From positions 1 to 35,838 of the forward strand of contig JBAYAO010000003.1 in the NCBI GenBank assembly GCA_041669745.1: a stretch of DNA of 35,838 nucleotides, written 5' to 3'. The DNA comes from JBAZDV01 sp041669745 (GTDB lineage: Archaea; Thermoplasmatota; Thermoplasmata; Methanomassiliicoccales; Methanomethylophilaceae). Shown here piece after piece: positions 1-9,070 of the stretch. The translations under genes and the position numbers were made by a program. The notes beneath the pieces are model-generated. The model saw only the letters and a list, made by a program, of their open reading frames with translations. It searched no databases and was not told the DNA's origin. Within the stretch, counting starts at the first letter, position 1; each line of letters starts with the position of its first letter.

Positions 1-1918
1 CGGCTGTCAATACCAGTTTGAAGGCGGTTCCGACGAGTACAGCTATGAATATCGATGCTAAACTGATCGCAACGGTCTCTTTTGCACCGACCTCTTTCCA
101 CATCGCCACAATAGTCGCGGCACACGGCATGTAGATAGCCATCACAACACCGAAGACGACGAACTGCTCGGGTGTCATGAAATCCGCAAGCGAAGCGAAT
201 CCCTCGGATGCCGCAAGTATGACAAGCATCCCATAAGCCATCTCTTTCCTCAGTATACCCACGAGGAACGCGATGATCACGATCGCAGGAAGTCCGAGCA
301 TTCCGACTGTGATGAAAGACAAGGGCTCCACTATCACATTCAACGCATTGTACTGCAGAAGAACCTCGATAACGATGCTGCCTATTATCAGCAGGGGAAC
401 GGCTATCATGAAAAAATCCTTTGTTCTGGTCCACATCTTGTACAGAACATTGCTCAACTTCGGTATCGCGAAATCTGGGAGTTCTATCGCAAGATTGGAC
501 GGTTCGTATTTCATGATCTTGTTCAGCAGTAGGCCGATCGATATCCCGAGCAACATCAGCACGAAGAATATCAGAAGCGAGTAGAACAGCCCTGCAAAGG
601 CACCGGTTGTACCGAAGATGATGGCGATCTGAGCCGAGCATGGAACCGCCATAACTATCATCGTGATGAGTATCATCCTTTCTCTTTTTGACTTGATTGT
701 CCTTGTGGCCATGATGGCCGGTACATTGCATCCGAGCCCGACCATCATAGGGATGAAACCTCCGCCGTGAAGACCTAGTTTATTCAAGGACCTGTCAAGC
801 AGCACGACCGCCCTTGGCAAATACCCTGAATCCTCGAGAAAACCCAGAATTATGTAAAAGACCATTATGTACGGTATGATAAGACCGAGTATCGCCCTGA
901 AGCTCTGATCCATGCCGCGAAAGACCGCCTCCAGTACCTCATTCCCAAGTGATATACCAAAATCGACAATCGCTGTCCCTATGACAACATCGTAAGCGTA
1001 TTCGACCAATTCTGCCAAATACGAACCGAGGAAAATGATGCATGAGAAGATCAAGACTATGACGCCCACCAATATGGGGATGCCAGTAAGCGGTGCAACC
1101 GTCATATCAGAGAGACGCTCCCCGCGCGACATTTTTCTCTCCGTAGGTTTCATCGCATTTTGAGTGAGCACATGCGCTTCTCCGTACCTGTCACGCGCAA
1201 TATGGACATTGATAGGTTCTCCGTGATGTCTGAAGAACTCCTCATTCATCTCCTCGATCCCGATCCTGGCATCATCAGGGATGTCGTCCGTGAAGGCGTT
1301 CAGCCCTTCCAGGAGTTTTATTCGCTTTCCCCAGTCGTACCTCTTTCCTGGACCCAGCATTATACCCAGTTTTTCCACGCAGTCGATTATATGACTGTCG
1401 TATTTCACACGCATATCCGAGACTTTGGCACCTCCGCGCGTGATAGTGTCGACGAGTACATCTATCCCTTCTCCAGTTTTTGCCGAGACCGGTATTACTG
1501 TAACACCAAGCATATCTGAGAGTTTTTCAGCATCTATATCGAAATTCTTCCTGGCAGCATCGATCTTATTCAATGCAACTATCACCGGAAAACCGAGTTC
1601 GATGACCTCGAAACAAAGAACGAGACTCCCCTCCAGGTCCGTGGCATCGGCAACGATAACAACGATATCGTTCGAATCGTCGCTCAGCATATCGACAACC
1701 ACCCTTTCGTCGGGAGAGTTTGTGGAGAGCGAATACGTACCCGGCAGGTCATGGATATGAACGGTGATTCCGTTCTTTATCACCGATGCCTCTTTGAATT
1801 CGACCGTGGTCCCCGCATAATTGGAAGATATTACGCCTACACCGGTGATTCGCGCAAAGAGATTGGATTTTCCCACATTCGGCTGCCCTATTAGGGCGAC
1901 CTGGCAGGTCCCATCCAT
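1..1918 (-). CDS. feoB: Ferrous iron transporter FeoB (3' end beyond window)
   Basis: FeoB imports Fe(II) across the cytoplasmic membrane, using a cytosolic G domain joined to a polytopic membrane domain. I translated the minus strand directly; 639 codons are visible and the frame is open to the left edge. The N-terminus has the P-loop GQPNVGKS (about residues 10-17), a G2 threonine in AGTTVEF, G3 DLPGTYS and G4 NKID. Hydrophobic segments with the Feo gate-type motifs GFIPMMVGLGCNVPA and MPCAATI follow from about residue 290. The ATG abuts the TAG stop of the upstream regulator gene with no base between, and a GGGAGG Shine-Dalgarno lies inside that gene's end, so the two are co-transcribed and probably translationally coupled. 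There is no separate feoA; a FeoA-like domain sits on the regulator instead. The family call is very secure. Confidence 0.96.
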   Translation of the reverse strand, partial: MDGTCQVALIGQPNVGKSNLFARITGVGVISSNYAGTTVEFKEASVIKNGITVHIHDLPGTYSLSTNSPDERVVVDMLSDDSNDIVVIVADATDLEGSLVLCFEVIELGFPVIVALNKIDAARKNFDIDAEKLSDMLGVTVIPVSAKTGEGIDVLVDTITRGGAKVSDMRVKYDSHIIDCVEKLGIMLGPGKRYDWGKRIKLLEGLNAFTDDIPDDARIGIEEMNEEFFRHHGEPINVHIARDRYGEAHVLTQNAMKPTERKMSRGERLSDMTVAPLTGIPILVGVIVLIFSCIIFLGSYLAELVEYAYDVVIGTAIVDFGISLGNEVLEAVFRGMDQSFRAILGLIIPYIMVFYIILGFLEDSGYLPRAVVLLDRSLNKLGLHGGGFIPMMVGLGCNVPAIMATRTIKSKRERMILITMIVMAVPCSAQIAIIFGTTGAFAGLFYSLLIFFVLMLLGISIGLLLNKIMKYEPSNLAIELPDFAIPKLSNVLYKMWTRTKDFFMIAVPLLIIGSIVIEVLLQYNALNVIVEPLSFITVGMLGLPAIVIIAFLVGILRKEMAYGMLVILAASEGFASLADFMTPEQFVVFGVVMAIYMPCAATIVAMWKEVGAKETVAISLASIFIAVLVGTAFKLVLTA

Positions 1919-2581
1919 CTATTTCCTCCCAACATCAACGAATACGAGAGACGATAGACCCTTGTCCAAAGCAATGATGGAATTACCTATTCTTACTATC
2001 CACGGACCCTTGGAGGATACTTTGCTGTCAATTGTGACCTCCCTTCCCGGGACGAATCCCATGGATATCAGTTTTCTCATCCTGTCCGGTTCTTCACAGA
2101 TCAAATGTGATATAACTCCGAAATCACCGACCTTCATATCGGATATGGTGAACGTGGAATCCGCTGAATCGGTCATACCATTACATGGATCACTGCACGT
2201 TTCACAATCAGAATCGACCTTGGCACCGATCATGCGACACATCTTGTTTGCGGAATCGTTCGACATCGAGTGCTCGAAAGCACAGGCTTCGTTATGGGCA
2301 CTGTTATGATCCATGTCCAAAACATCAACGAGGAATCTTTCCACGATGTGGTGTTTTCTCCTAAGATTCTTTGCTTGCCGCAGACCATTCTCGGTAAGCG
2401 ACACACCTTTGTATTTCTCGTATTCGACCAGACCCTCTTTGGAGAGCACTTTCAGCATCTCGCTCACACTGGCAGGAGAGATGTTCATGTACGACGAGAG
2501 CTCTGTGGTCTTTACCACACCCTCGCCTTCGGTCAATCTCAGGATATTGATTAGATAGTCCTCACGATTGCCAGTAGTCAT
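1919..2581 (-). CDS. DtxR/IdeR-family metal-dependent repressor with C-terminal FeoA domain
   Basis: This is probably the Fe(II)-responsive repressor of the feo operon. Residues 1-65 form a winged helix (TTELSSYMNISPASVSEML). Residues 66-135 are the dimerisation and metal-binding region, with canonical ligands in HNEACAFEH (H96, E98, C100, E103, H104). Residues 145-220 are an SH3-like FeoA domain (KLISMGFVPGREVTI). The 220 aa length is normal for a three-domain DtxR protein. Where bacterial members have an HGNPIP-like loop, this one has a cysteine cluster (C126, C129, C133, plus C115), which may alter metal preference. It is the first gene of the operon with feoB. A TTAGG/CCTAA inverted repeat lies beside its TATA box, so autoregulation is likely. 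Mn-responsive function cannot be excluded, but linkage to feoB favours iron. Confidence 0.92.
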   Translation of the reverse strand: MTTGNREDYLINILRLTEGEGVVKTTELSSYMNISPASVSEMLKVLSKEGLVEYEKYKGVSLTENGLRQAKNLRRKHHIVERFLVDVLDMDHNSAHNEACAFEHSMSNDSANKMCRMIGAKVDSDCETCSDPCNGMTDSADSTFTISDMKVGDFGVISHLICEEPDRMRKLISMGFVPGREVTIDSKVSSKGPWIVRIGNSIIALDKGLSSLVFVDVGRK

Positions 2582-2603
2582 AATTTTGGGATTTCGTCTT
2601 TAC

Positions 2604-2611
2604 TATATATA
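2604..2611 (-). promoter_or_regulatory. TATA box of the dtxR-feoB operon
   Basis: TATATATA is centred about 26 nt upstream of the ATG at 2581. That is the usual archaeal TATA-to-start distance, so the transcript is probably leaderless. The adjacent inverted repeat suggests repressor control. Confidence 0.7.
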
Positions 2612-2613
2612 CA

Positions 2614-2627
2614 TTAGGAGAGCCTAA
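2614..2627. promoter_or_regulatory. Putative DtxR/IdeR operator TTAGG-N4-CCTAA
   Basis: A perfect 5-bp inverted repeat (TTAGG, AGAG spacer, CCTAA) lies 2 bp upstream of the TATA box, where TFB and the BRE would sit. The half-site TTAGG matches the core of known DtxR/IdeR iron boxes. A repressor bound here should block TBP/TFB loading. I saw no second copy elsewhere in the window. Confidence 0.6.
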
Positions 2628-2653
2628 ATAAAGAGTTTTCGACGTTATCCGTC

Positions 2654-3058
2654 CTATTTGATTTCTTCTCTCTCCTTTCTTATCCTTTCTGCCTCAGCAG
2701 CTTTTCTTCGAGCCTCGGCATCCTTCCTTTTTTGTTCCTCTATCTTCCTGGTCTCCTCGTTGATGCGTCTTCTCTCTTCTTCACCGGTGTTTTTTCTGGA
2801 TTCTATATCGTTTTTATACTCTTCGATAAGCTTCAAGCTGTCCTCTATTCCCTTGAACAGCCCCAGTGAGTCTCCGGTCGGTGTGAATTTTCCATCCGCA
2901 TACTCGTTCCAGTAGTACTCTCCTATGTCGGAGGTGCTGAGGTTGATCTTCACTTCTTCATCCCTGATCTTCTTGTTGATCGCACTTATCTCGGAACTCT
3001 CTTGCTGCTTGCTTCCGAAAGTCTTGATCTTATTGTCCATCTTATCTAGCAGACCCAT
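2654..3058 (-). CDS. Small charged coiled-coil protein of unknown function
   Basis: I do not recognise a specific family. The 134 aa protein starts MGLLDKMDNKIK and has a short mixed segment with NLSTSDIGEYYW. Roughly its last 55 residues are Glu/Arg/Lys/Ala-rich helix with heptad-like spacing, predicted to form a long coiled coil. No signal peptide or membrane segment is visible. I chose the ATG at 3058 because AGGTGG lies 5 nt before it; a GTG at 3067 lies inside that ribosome-binding site and is unlikely to be the start. A TATA-like TTATAAAT (3092-3099) lies about 37 nt upstream of the ATG. It precedes the dtxR-feoB operon on the same strand but has its own promoter, and dtxR has another. 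Confidence 0.75.
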   Translation of the reverse strand: MGLLDKMDNKIKTFGSKQQESSEISAINKKIRDEEVKINLSTSDIGEYYWNEYADGKFTPTGDSLGLFKGIEDSLKLIEEYKNDIESRKNTGEEERRRINEETRKIEEQKRKDAEARRKAAEAERIRKEREEIK

Positions 3059-3140
3059 GGCTTCCACCTATGTTCGACCATTAACAATCGAATTTATAAG
3101 CTTAAGGGTAAAAAGAAGAAAGGGACAATGTCCCCGATAT

Positions 3141-4418
3141 TCAATCGACCAGTTTGCGGTATGCATACGCGGGTTCGCCATCATTGAAACAGTAGTGGAT
3201 CTTGGTGAAATCTTTCTTCAACGATTTCACGTCACCTTTGACCTTGTCAGGACCCTCCCCTTTGCAGACACGCGCGATAAGCGATGCGATCTCTTTCATC
3301 TCACTCTCTTTCATCCCGATTCGGGTGAGTTCCTGAACACCCAATCTGAGACCGGATGGCTTGACCGCACTCTCATCCCATGGCAACATGTTCTTGTTGC
3401 ATATCAGATTCGCATCTTCAAGTTTCTGGGCTATCTCTTTTCCGCCGCCGAATTGTTTTACGTCAACAGCGATCGCATGGGACCTCGTGAATCCGAGATC
3501 GGGACAAAGTACAGGAACACCCAGTTCGTAAAGGGCCTGACCGAGGGCACGGGAATTCTTGCACGCTTGCGTGGCATATTCCTGTCCGAACACCTTCATC
3601 TCGGCCAATGTTATGGCCAATGCTGCCATTGCATGGAGATGATGACTCGATGTGACCCCGGGGAACACGGCTTTTTGGATGTCCTTCTCCTGTTGTTCCG
3701 TGAGATCGTTACCCAGAAGCATACCGTGGTTAGGCCCCGGGAATGTCTTGTGGGTACTTGATGAGATGATGTTGACTCCTTCTCTGAGAGGGTCCTGGAA
3801 ACGACCGCCGGCGATAAGGCCGAGTACATGCGCAGCGTCATACCATACTGTGCAACCTATCTCGTTGAACGTATCCTGCAACTCTTTGAGCGGTGGAGGG
3901 AAAAGGAACACCGAAAGACCGAATTGAGCAACTTTGGGTCTGACGTCCTTGAGAAGTTTTATGGTACCATCGACATCCAAATTCATATCTTCCACATTGA
4001 AAGGATAGTTCACGGACTTCACATCCCTTTGTCCGAATGCCCCGAACTTCTGCGTTGAGATGTGCGCACCCTGTGCGAGCGCACAGGTTGTTATGGTATC
4101 CCCAGGTTTTGCAAATGCAAAAAGAACAGCCATGTTGGCCACGGTTCCCGAGATGGGTCTGACATCCGCGAATTGAGATTTGAAAAGGTCTCTTGCGAGT
4201 TCCAATGCCTTGATCTCGACCTTGTCCACGTAGATGTTGCCCTGATAGTAGCGCTTCCCCGGAAGACCTTCAGCATACCTGTCGGCAAAATCTGATATCA
4301 ACATCTCCTTCGCGAGAGGACTCATCAGATTTTCAGAGGCAATCATCGGAATACACTCTTCAAACCACTTGTTATGAGCCATCACGTTCTCCCTGATGTA
4401 ACGTGCATCTTCGTTCAT
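3141..4418 (-). CDS. glyA: Serine hydroxymethyltransferase
   Basis: This PLP enzyme interconverts serine and glycine and passes the one-carbon unit to a tetrahydropterin (folate or tetrahydromethanopterin; the sequence does not tell which). The N-terminal substrate motif is IPMIASEN and the following YAEGLPGKRYYQGN block is typical. WYDAAHVLGL supplies the PLP-ring aspartate and histidine, and SSSTHKTFPGP carries the Schiff-base lysine (about K224). About 425 aa matches the family. The frame is open to an ATG at 4475, but the extra N-terminal residues look unlike the family. ATGs at 4433 and 4418 are both possible. I prefer 4418 because a weak TATA-like element near 4448-4455 would place the RNA start just before it. 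The gene appears to be transcribed alone. Confidence 0.94.
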   Translation of the reverse strand: MNEDARYIRENVMAHNKWFEECIPMIASENLMSPLAKEMLISDFADRYAEGLPGKRYYQGNIYVDKVEIKALELARDLFKSQFADVRPISGTVANMAVLFAFAKPGDTITTCALAQGAHISTQKFGAFGQRDVKSVNYPFNVEDMNLDVDGTIKLLKDVRPKVAQFGLSVFLFPPPLKELQDTFNEIGCTVWYDAAHVLGLIAGGRFQDPLREGVNIISSSTHKTFPGPNHGMLLGNDLTEQQEKDIQKAVFPGVTSSHHLHAMAALAITLAEMKVFGQEYATQACKNSRALGQALYELGVPVLCPDLGFTRSHAIAVDVKQFGGGKEIAQKLEDANLICNKNMLPWDESAVKPSGLRLGVQELTRIGMKESEMKEIASLIARVCKGEGPDKVKGDVKSLKKDFTKIHYCFNDGEPAYAYRKLVD

Positions 4419-4504
4419 AGTAGTCGGACTCATGTAACCACGTGACATTAAAATACTATTCGCGAGGAACCACAAAAAAGACGCACGACTAAACTGCCGT
4501 GCCT

Positions 4505-5521
4505 CTAATCTTCCTCTATCTGATCCTGAATTTCAACGACAGCTTCATTTTCGGTTGGATCCGCCTTTCCTAAGAACGCCAGGTAGAGTGATACAAAATC
4601 ACCGAGAAGGATACACCTGAGACATTTCTCCAATACGGCGATGCCCTCGACATAGAACAGACACACCTCCAGACCTCTGTCCATCAGCATTGCCAGGGAG
4701 GTATCCGTCATGTATTTCAGCATCTCGGTGGCATTGTCATCATAGAGTATGACTGGCGTGAACCTTTCCGATACCAGATCCTCGGTCCAACCGACTATCT
4801 CGTTGTGATTGAATTCCGGGATGGTGCCACAAAATGCAATCATCTTCGAATTCTCGTTGATCTGAGATTTCCACCTCATTGCGGCGGACCTCATGTTATA
4901 GAGACTGTAGATCACGGGTACCTTGCCAAAGAGGGTCTTTGCCATCTGCATCGCAATGTTGTCATCGTTATTGATGATCGAGTCCCTCAAAATCTTTAGT
5001 TTCTCCACTATCCCGATTATTACATCTTTGAACCCACAAAGCCCCATCTTTTCGAGAATTACACCGAGATAGCCTATCATGTAGCCCAATGTACCGCGGG
5101 AAATCAGACCCCGTGGCATCCTGAAAAGCGTATTCCCGTTCTTTTCGCATAACGCCGCAAGGGTCCCTCCCGAAGTTATGCAGATTATCGTACATTTTCT
5201 TTTCAATGCATCCTTGTAAGCTTCCAGCGTCTCCTTGGTTTCACCGGAATAGCTTATCATGATGACCGTGGTACACTCGTCCACCCATTTCGGGAACTCG
5301 ATGCCTCTAACCACGGTTATCAGTACATTTGAGAATCCGTCAGAGAAATCGGAGATGATGTCGCCTGCCATGGCGGAAGCACCCATTCCGCAGATACAGA
5401 TCTTATTTGCCTTCTGTACATCGGGGATCTCAGTGTTGACAGCCGATTCGATCTGTTCGGGAAACGAAACGACATGATTGTACATGTCGGAGCCCGCAAT
5501 CTCGCTGATCCTCTCCTTCAA
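4505..5521 (-). CDS. Bifunctional phosphoglucose/phosphomannose isomerase (SIS domain)
   Basis: The enzyme interconverts glucose-6-P or mannose-6-P with fructose-6-P for gluconeogenesis and sugar-nucleotide supply. The first SIS domain has the glycine-rich CGMGASAMAGD (about 44-54) and the phosphate-binding SYSGETKET (about 94-102). The hinge and second domain contain FNHNEIVGW, the conserved base-containing motif of the PGI/PMI family, and the end carries the C-terminal signature leading to LGKADPTENEAV. The 338 aa length is usual for archaeal members. The start is TTG at 5521. The N-terminal segment to SDMYNHVVSFPEQI aligns with what I know of the family, and no better in-frame ATG exists until 5485, which would cut that helix. 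A TATA-like TTTTTATAC near 5560-5568 lies upstream. Confidence 0.9.
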   Translation of the reverse strand: MKERISEIAGSDMYNHVVSFPEQIESAVNTEIPDVQKANKICICGMGASAMAGDIISDFSDGFSNVLITVVRGIEFPKWVDECTTVIMISYSGETKETLEAYKDALKRKCTIICITSGGTLAALCEKNGNTLFRMPRGLISRGTLGYMIGYLGVILEKMGLCGFKDVIIGIVEKLKILRDSIINNDDNIAMQMAKTLFGKVPVIYSLYNMRSAAMRWKSQINENSKMIAFCGTIPEFNHNEIVGWTEDLVSERFTPVILYDDNATEMLKYMTDTSLAMLMDRGLEVCLFYVEGIAVLEKCLRCILLGDFVSLYLAFLGKADPTENEAVVEIQDQIEED

Positions 5522-5650
5522 ATCGATACGCCTGCCGTGATGGTCAGAACTTTTCTATGTATAAAAAGGAGTTCCCGGTCGATTTCAAAATAGCGAATGT
5601 TCCTACCACGAACGACATTCACAACCTTTTTCTTAGTAGTTCAACAAGGT

Positions 5651-5660
5651 TATTTTTATA
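5651..5660 (+). promoter_or_regulatory. TATA-like promoter of the riboflavin operon
   Basis: TATTTTTATA is centred about 37 nt upstream of the ribB ATG at 5693, predicting a leader of about 10 nt that contains the GGAG ribosome-binding site (5684-5687). No FMN riboswitch-like fold can fit in so short a leader. Confidence 0.5.
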
Positions 5661-5692
5661 CCGTTCCTTACTGGACTCGAAGTGGAGATACA

Positions 5693-6394
5693 ATGAGCAT
5701 CGAAAAGACATTGGAGGACGTCAGGAACGGAAAGATGGTCCTTGTCTATGACTTCGACCACAGGGAAAAAGAGACCGACATGACCATCGGATCGGAATTC
5801 GTAACCCATGAAACACTCAGGGAGATGAGGAAACATGCTGGCGGACTCGTGTGTACGACCACACCGTACAGGGTTGCCAAAAGATTGGGGCTCCCATTCA
5901 TGTCGGATGTTTTCTGGGATGACGCCGACAAGTATCCTTTACTCGGGAAAATGGCCCCGACAGACATCCCGTATGATAATACAAAATCATCCTTCGGAAT
6001 CACAATAAATCATCGTAAGACCTATACGGGCATCACCGACAATGACCGGGCTCTTACGATCAGAGAGTACACGAAGACTATTTTCCAGGACAAATCCGCC
6101 GAAGATATAAGCAAAGACCTGAGCGCCAATTTCAGATCGCCAGGCCACGTTCATCTTCTCAACACAACCGACAGGATATTGGAATCGAGAAGGGGACATA
6201 CCGAATTGTGTACCGCATTGATGATCATGGCAGGTGTTAAACCCTCCGCCACCATCTGCGAAATGATGGGTGACGACGGAAATTCAGGAAAAAAAGAGGA
6301 CTCCATAGCATACGCAGAGAAGAATGGACTCTCCTTCATCACAGGTGACGAGATCATTAAAGCCTGGAACGAGTTTAAGGAAAACAGGGAGTGA
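5693..6394 (+). CDS. ribB: 3,4-dihydroxy-2-butanone 4-phosphate synthase
   Basis: RibB converts ribulose-5-phosphate to formate and the four-carbon unit used by lumazine synthase. The N-terminal acidic metal-binding motif is VYDFDHREKETD (about 18-29). The substrate motif ESRRGHTELCTALMIMAG is near residues 172-189, and a C-terminal region typical of stand-alone archaeal RibB (about 233 aa) follows. The frame is open from 5597, but the ATG at 5693 follows GGAG at the right distance and gives the normal N-terminus. It is first in the operon ribB, FAD synthase, ribC, ribH. Its TGA overlaps the ribosome-binding site of the next gene. Confidence 0.95.
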   Translation: MSIEKTLEDVRNGKMVLVYDFDHREKETDMTIGSEFVTHETLREMRKHAGGLVCTTTPYRVAKRLGLPFMSDVFWDDADKYPLLGKMAPTDIPYDNTKSSFGITINHRKTYTGITDNDRALTIREYTKTIFQDKSAEDISKDLSANFRSPGHVHLLNTTDRILESRRGHTELCTALMIMAGVKPSATICEMMGDDGNSGKKEDSIAYAEKNGLSFITGDEIIKAWNEFKENRE

Positions 6395-6398
6395 AGTC

Positions 6399-7297
<899 letters not shown>

Positions 7298-7305
7298 TGA
7301 TTGAC

Positions 7306-7722
7306 ATGAAGAAATATAAAATCGGAATGGTAGCAGCAGAGTTCAATTTTGATATCACCTCGATGATGATCGAGAGGGCGAAAGCCGAAGCGGACTTCCT
7401 CGGCGTAGAGATCGCAAGGACCATCATGGTCCCGGGTGTATTCGATATGCCTCTTGCAATCAAACATCTCATCACCGATGAGAAGATCGATGCGGTGATC
7501 ACGCTCGGCGCGGTAATCAAAGGCGAAACGAAACATGACGAGGTCATCATCGCACAGGCCGCAAGGAAGATTGCGGACATGTCACTGGAATATGACAAAC
7601 CGGTCGCATTCGGGATTACCGGACCTGACATGACACAGCTTCAGGCCGTTGACCGTATCGAAAAGGGCCGCGATGCAGTGGATACAGTGGTCAAGATGCT
7701 GCAGAGACTGGAAAAAGAATGA
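7306..7722 (+). CDS. ribH: 6,7-dimethyl-8-ribityllumazine synthase
   Basis: RibH condenses the RibB product with 5-amino-6-ribitylamino-uracil. Family motifs are the N-terminal VAAEFN, VPGVFDMPLAIKHL, and LGAVIKGETKHDEVI with the catalytic-region histidine. The product is about 138 aa, the usual archaeal size. I chose the ATG at 7306, which has GGTAGTGA (7293-7300) 5 nt before it, over a GTG at 7297 that overlaps the ribC stop. It is last in the operon. The early steps of the pathway (GTP cyclohydrolase, reductase, deaminase) are not in the window. Confidence 0.95.
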   Translation: MKKYKIGMVAAEFNFDITSMMIERAKAEADFLGVEIARTIMVPGVFDMPLAIKHLITDEKIDAVITLGAVIKGETKHDEVIIAQAARKIADMSLEYDKPVAFGITGPDMTQLQAVDRIEKGRDAVDTVVKMLQRLEKE

Positions 7723-7746
7723 TATCCTCCAGGAAAAATCTCCAGA

Positions 7747-7770
7747 TCGCCGAGTCATGACACTCGGCGA
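7747..7770. terminator. Nine-bp hairpin between convergent ribH and aminotransferase genes
   Basis: TCGCCGAGT, a 6-nt loop, then ACTCGGCGA form a perfect 9-bp stem in the 51-nt gap between two converging genes. Its position suggests a shared terminator or RNA 3'-end structure. No long T tract follows on either strand, so termination itself is inference. Confidence 0.45.
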
Positions 7771-7773
7771 CCA

Positions 7774-8976
7774 TCATTGATGTTTGAGCATGAAATGCTC
7801 AAGTTTGTCGTATGCTTCCGCGAGAATTTCCACCTTCGGAAGAGTGATCGTTCTGAAATGGCCCGCACCGAATTCCTCGCAGAATCCGGAACCGTTCACC
7901 AATACGACACCTTCCGATTTCATAAGATCCAAAACGAACTCTTTGTCCGTCTTCCAATCCGTCAGCTCGACCTTCGGGAACATGTAGAATGCGCCCTCCG
8001 TCCTATTGGTCGTGATCCCTGGAATCTCATTAAGTCTCTTGTATGAGAACTCTGCCCTCTCTCCGAGTCTGCGATTCATGTCCACGATATAGTCCTGAGG
8101 GCCCTGAAGAGAGGCCTTTGCAGCCCATTGACACGGAACGTTCGGACAGATGCGCGCACGGCACTGTTTCATCAATCCTTCGAATATGTCATCCAAGAGT
8201 CCTGTCTCATCCATGAAATAACCATATCCCATCCTCCAACCCGGCATCAGATTGACCTTTGAGAATCCATTGAGTATTATCCTCGGAACATCCGAAGGCA
8301 ATCTTGACATGGAATAGTATGGCAATCCGAAAGTGATCTTGTCATATATCTCGTCCGATATTATAGGAATTTGGAACTCTGCCGCGATATCTCCGATCTG
8401 ACGGAGCGACTTCTCTGAGAATATCGCTCCCGTCGGATTGTTGGGATTTATGACGACGATCGCTTTAGTCCTGTCGCTGATACGTGCACGCAACATATCG
8501 ATGTCGGGTTCCCAGTTCTCTTTTTCTATCAATCTGTACGGAACGACCTTGCCGTCAAAGAATTTTATGTACTGCGCATATGCCGGATATCCGGGACCCG
8601 GAATCAGGACCTCATCACCTGGCTCAAGAAAAGCACCCATTAGAAGGCTTATTCCCTCTCCGACCCCGCTCGTGACGAATACCTTATCCGATGTTATACG
8701 AACGCCGTGCTTCTCGTATTCCCTTTGAACTATCGCCTCTCTGAATTCCAAACTGCCCTGCGAATCGCCATAGCCGTTGTCCACACGATCAACCGCCTCT
8801 CTGAGCGCGGCTTTGAAGTATTCGGGCGTTTCAAAATCCCACTTGTTGGGGTCACCGATGTTCAAACGAATCATTTTCTGACCGGCTTTTGCAAGCTCAT
8901 CTGCGGGAACTGAGATCTCTCTTATGGCATAATTCATCTCAATAGAACGCTTGGAAGCCTGTATCCGTTTTTGCAT
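7774..8976 (-). CDS. Class I/II PLP aminotransferase (alanine/aspartate-type)
   Basis: This fold-type I transaminase moves amino groups between 2-oxoacids and glutamate or alanine. Visible landmarks are IGDPNKWDFETP near residues 40-51, NPNNPTG (177-183), the SDEIYD PLP-ring aspartate and tyrosine (207-212), the Schiff-base lysine in NGFSK (K240), and the phosphate-binding arginine in GWRMGY (R248). The full 400 aa length is normal. The ATG at 8976 lies about 32 nt after a TATA element (9005-9012). It shares a short divergent promoter region with the fusion gene on the other strand. Substrate cannot be read from sequence; alanine, aspartate or branched-chain donors are all possible. Confidence 0.88.
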   Translation of the reverse strand: MQKRIQASKRSIEMNYAIREISVPADELAKAGQKMIRLNIGDPNKWDFETPEYFKAALREAVDRVDNGYGDSQGSLEFREAIVQREYEKHGVRITSDKVFVTSGVGEGISLLMGAFLEPGDEVLIPGPGYPAYAQYIKFFDGKVVPYRLIEKENWEPDIDMLRARISDRTKAIVVINPNNPTGAIFSEKSLRQIGDIAAEFQIPIISDEIYDKITFGLPYYSMSRLPSDVPRIILNGFSKVNLMPGWRMGYGYFMDETGLLDDIFEGLMKQCRARICPNVPCQWAAKASLQGPQDYIVDMNRRLGERAEFSYKRLNEIPGITTNRTEGAFYMFPKVELTDWKTDKEFVLDLMKSEGVVLVNGSGFCEEFGAGHFRTITLPKVEILAEAYDKLEHFMLKHQ

Positions 8977-9004
8977 GTTATCGAGACCCTTTATGTGAAC
9001 AGCA

Positions 9005-9012
9005 TATTTATA
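9005..9012 (-). promoter_or_regulatory. TATA box of the aminotransferase gene
   Basis: TATAAATA on the minus strand is centred about 32 nt upstream of the ATG at 8976. It sits about 30 bp from the divergent TATA box at 9041-9048, so the two promoters are back to back. Confidence 0.55.
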
Positions 9013-9040
9013 GGGAATTATCTGGAGAGGGCGGTGAAGT

Positions 9041-9048
9041 TTTAAATA
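9041..9048 (+). promoter_or_regulatory. TATA box of the PUA/PAPS-reductase-like gene
   Basis: TTTAAATA is centred about 26 nt before the ATG at 9071, predicting a leaderless transcript and favouring that ATG over the GTG at 9065. Confidence 0.55.
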
Positions 9049-9070
9049 AGCGCTTTCTGTCAGTGTGGCA

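Noticed and set aside
2925..3761. Long plus-strand ORF (278 codons) opposite the coiled-coil and glyA genes
   Set aside because: It is antisense to clear serine hydroxymethyltransferase sequence and resembles no protein.
5522..5692. FMN riboswitch upstream of the riboflavin operon
   Set aside because: The predicted leader is only about 10 nt and no conserved RFN-like pairing is visible.
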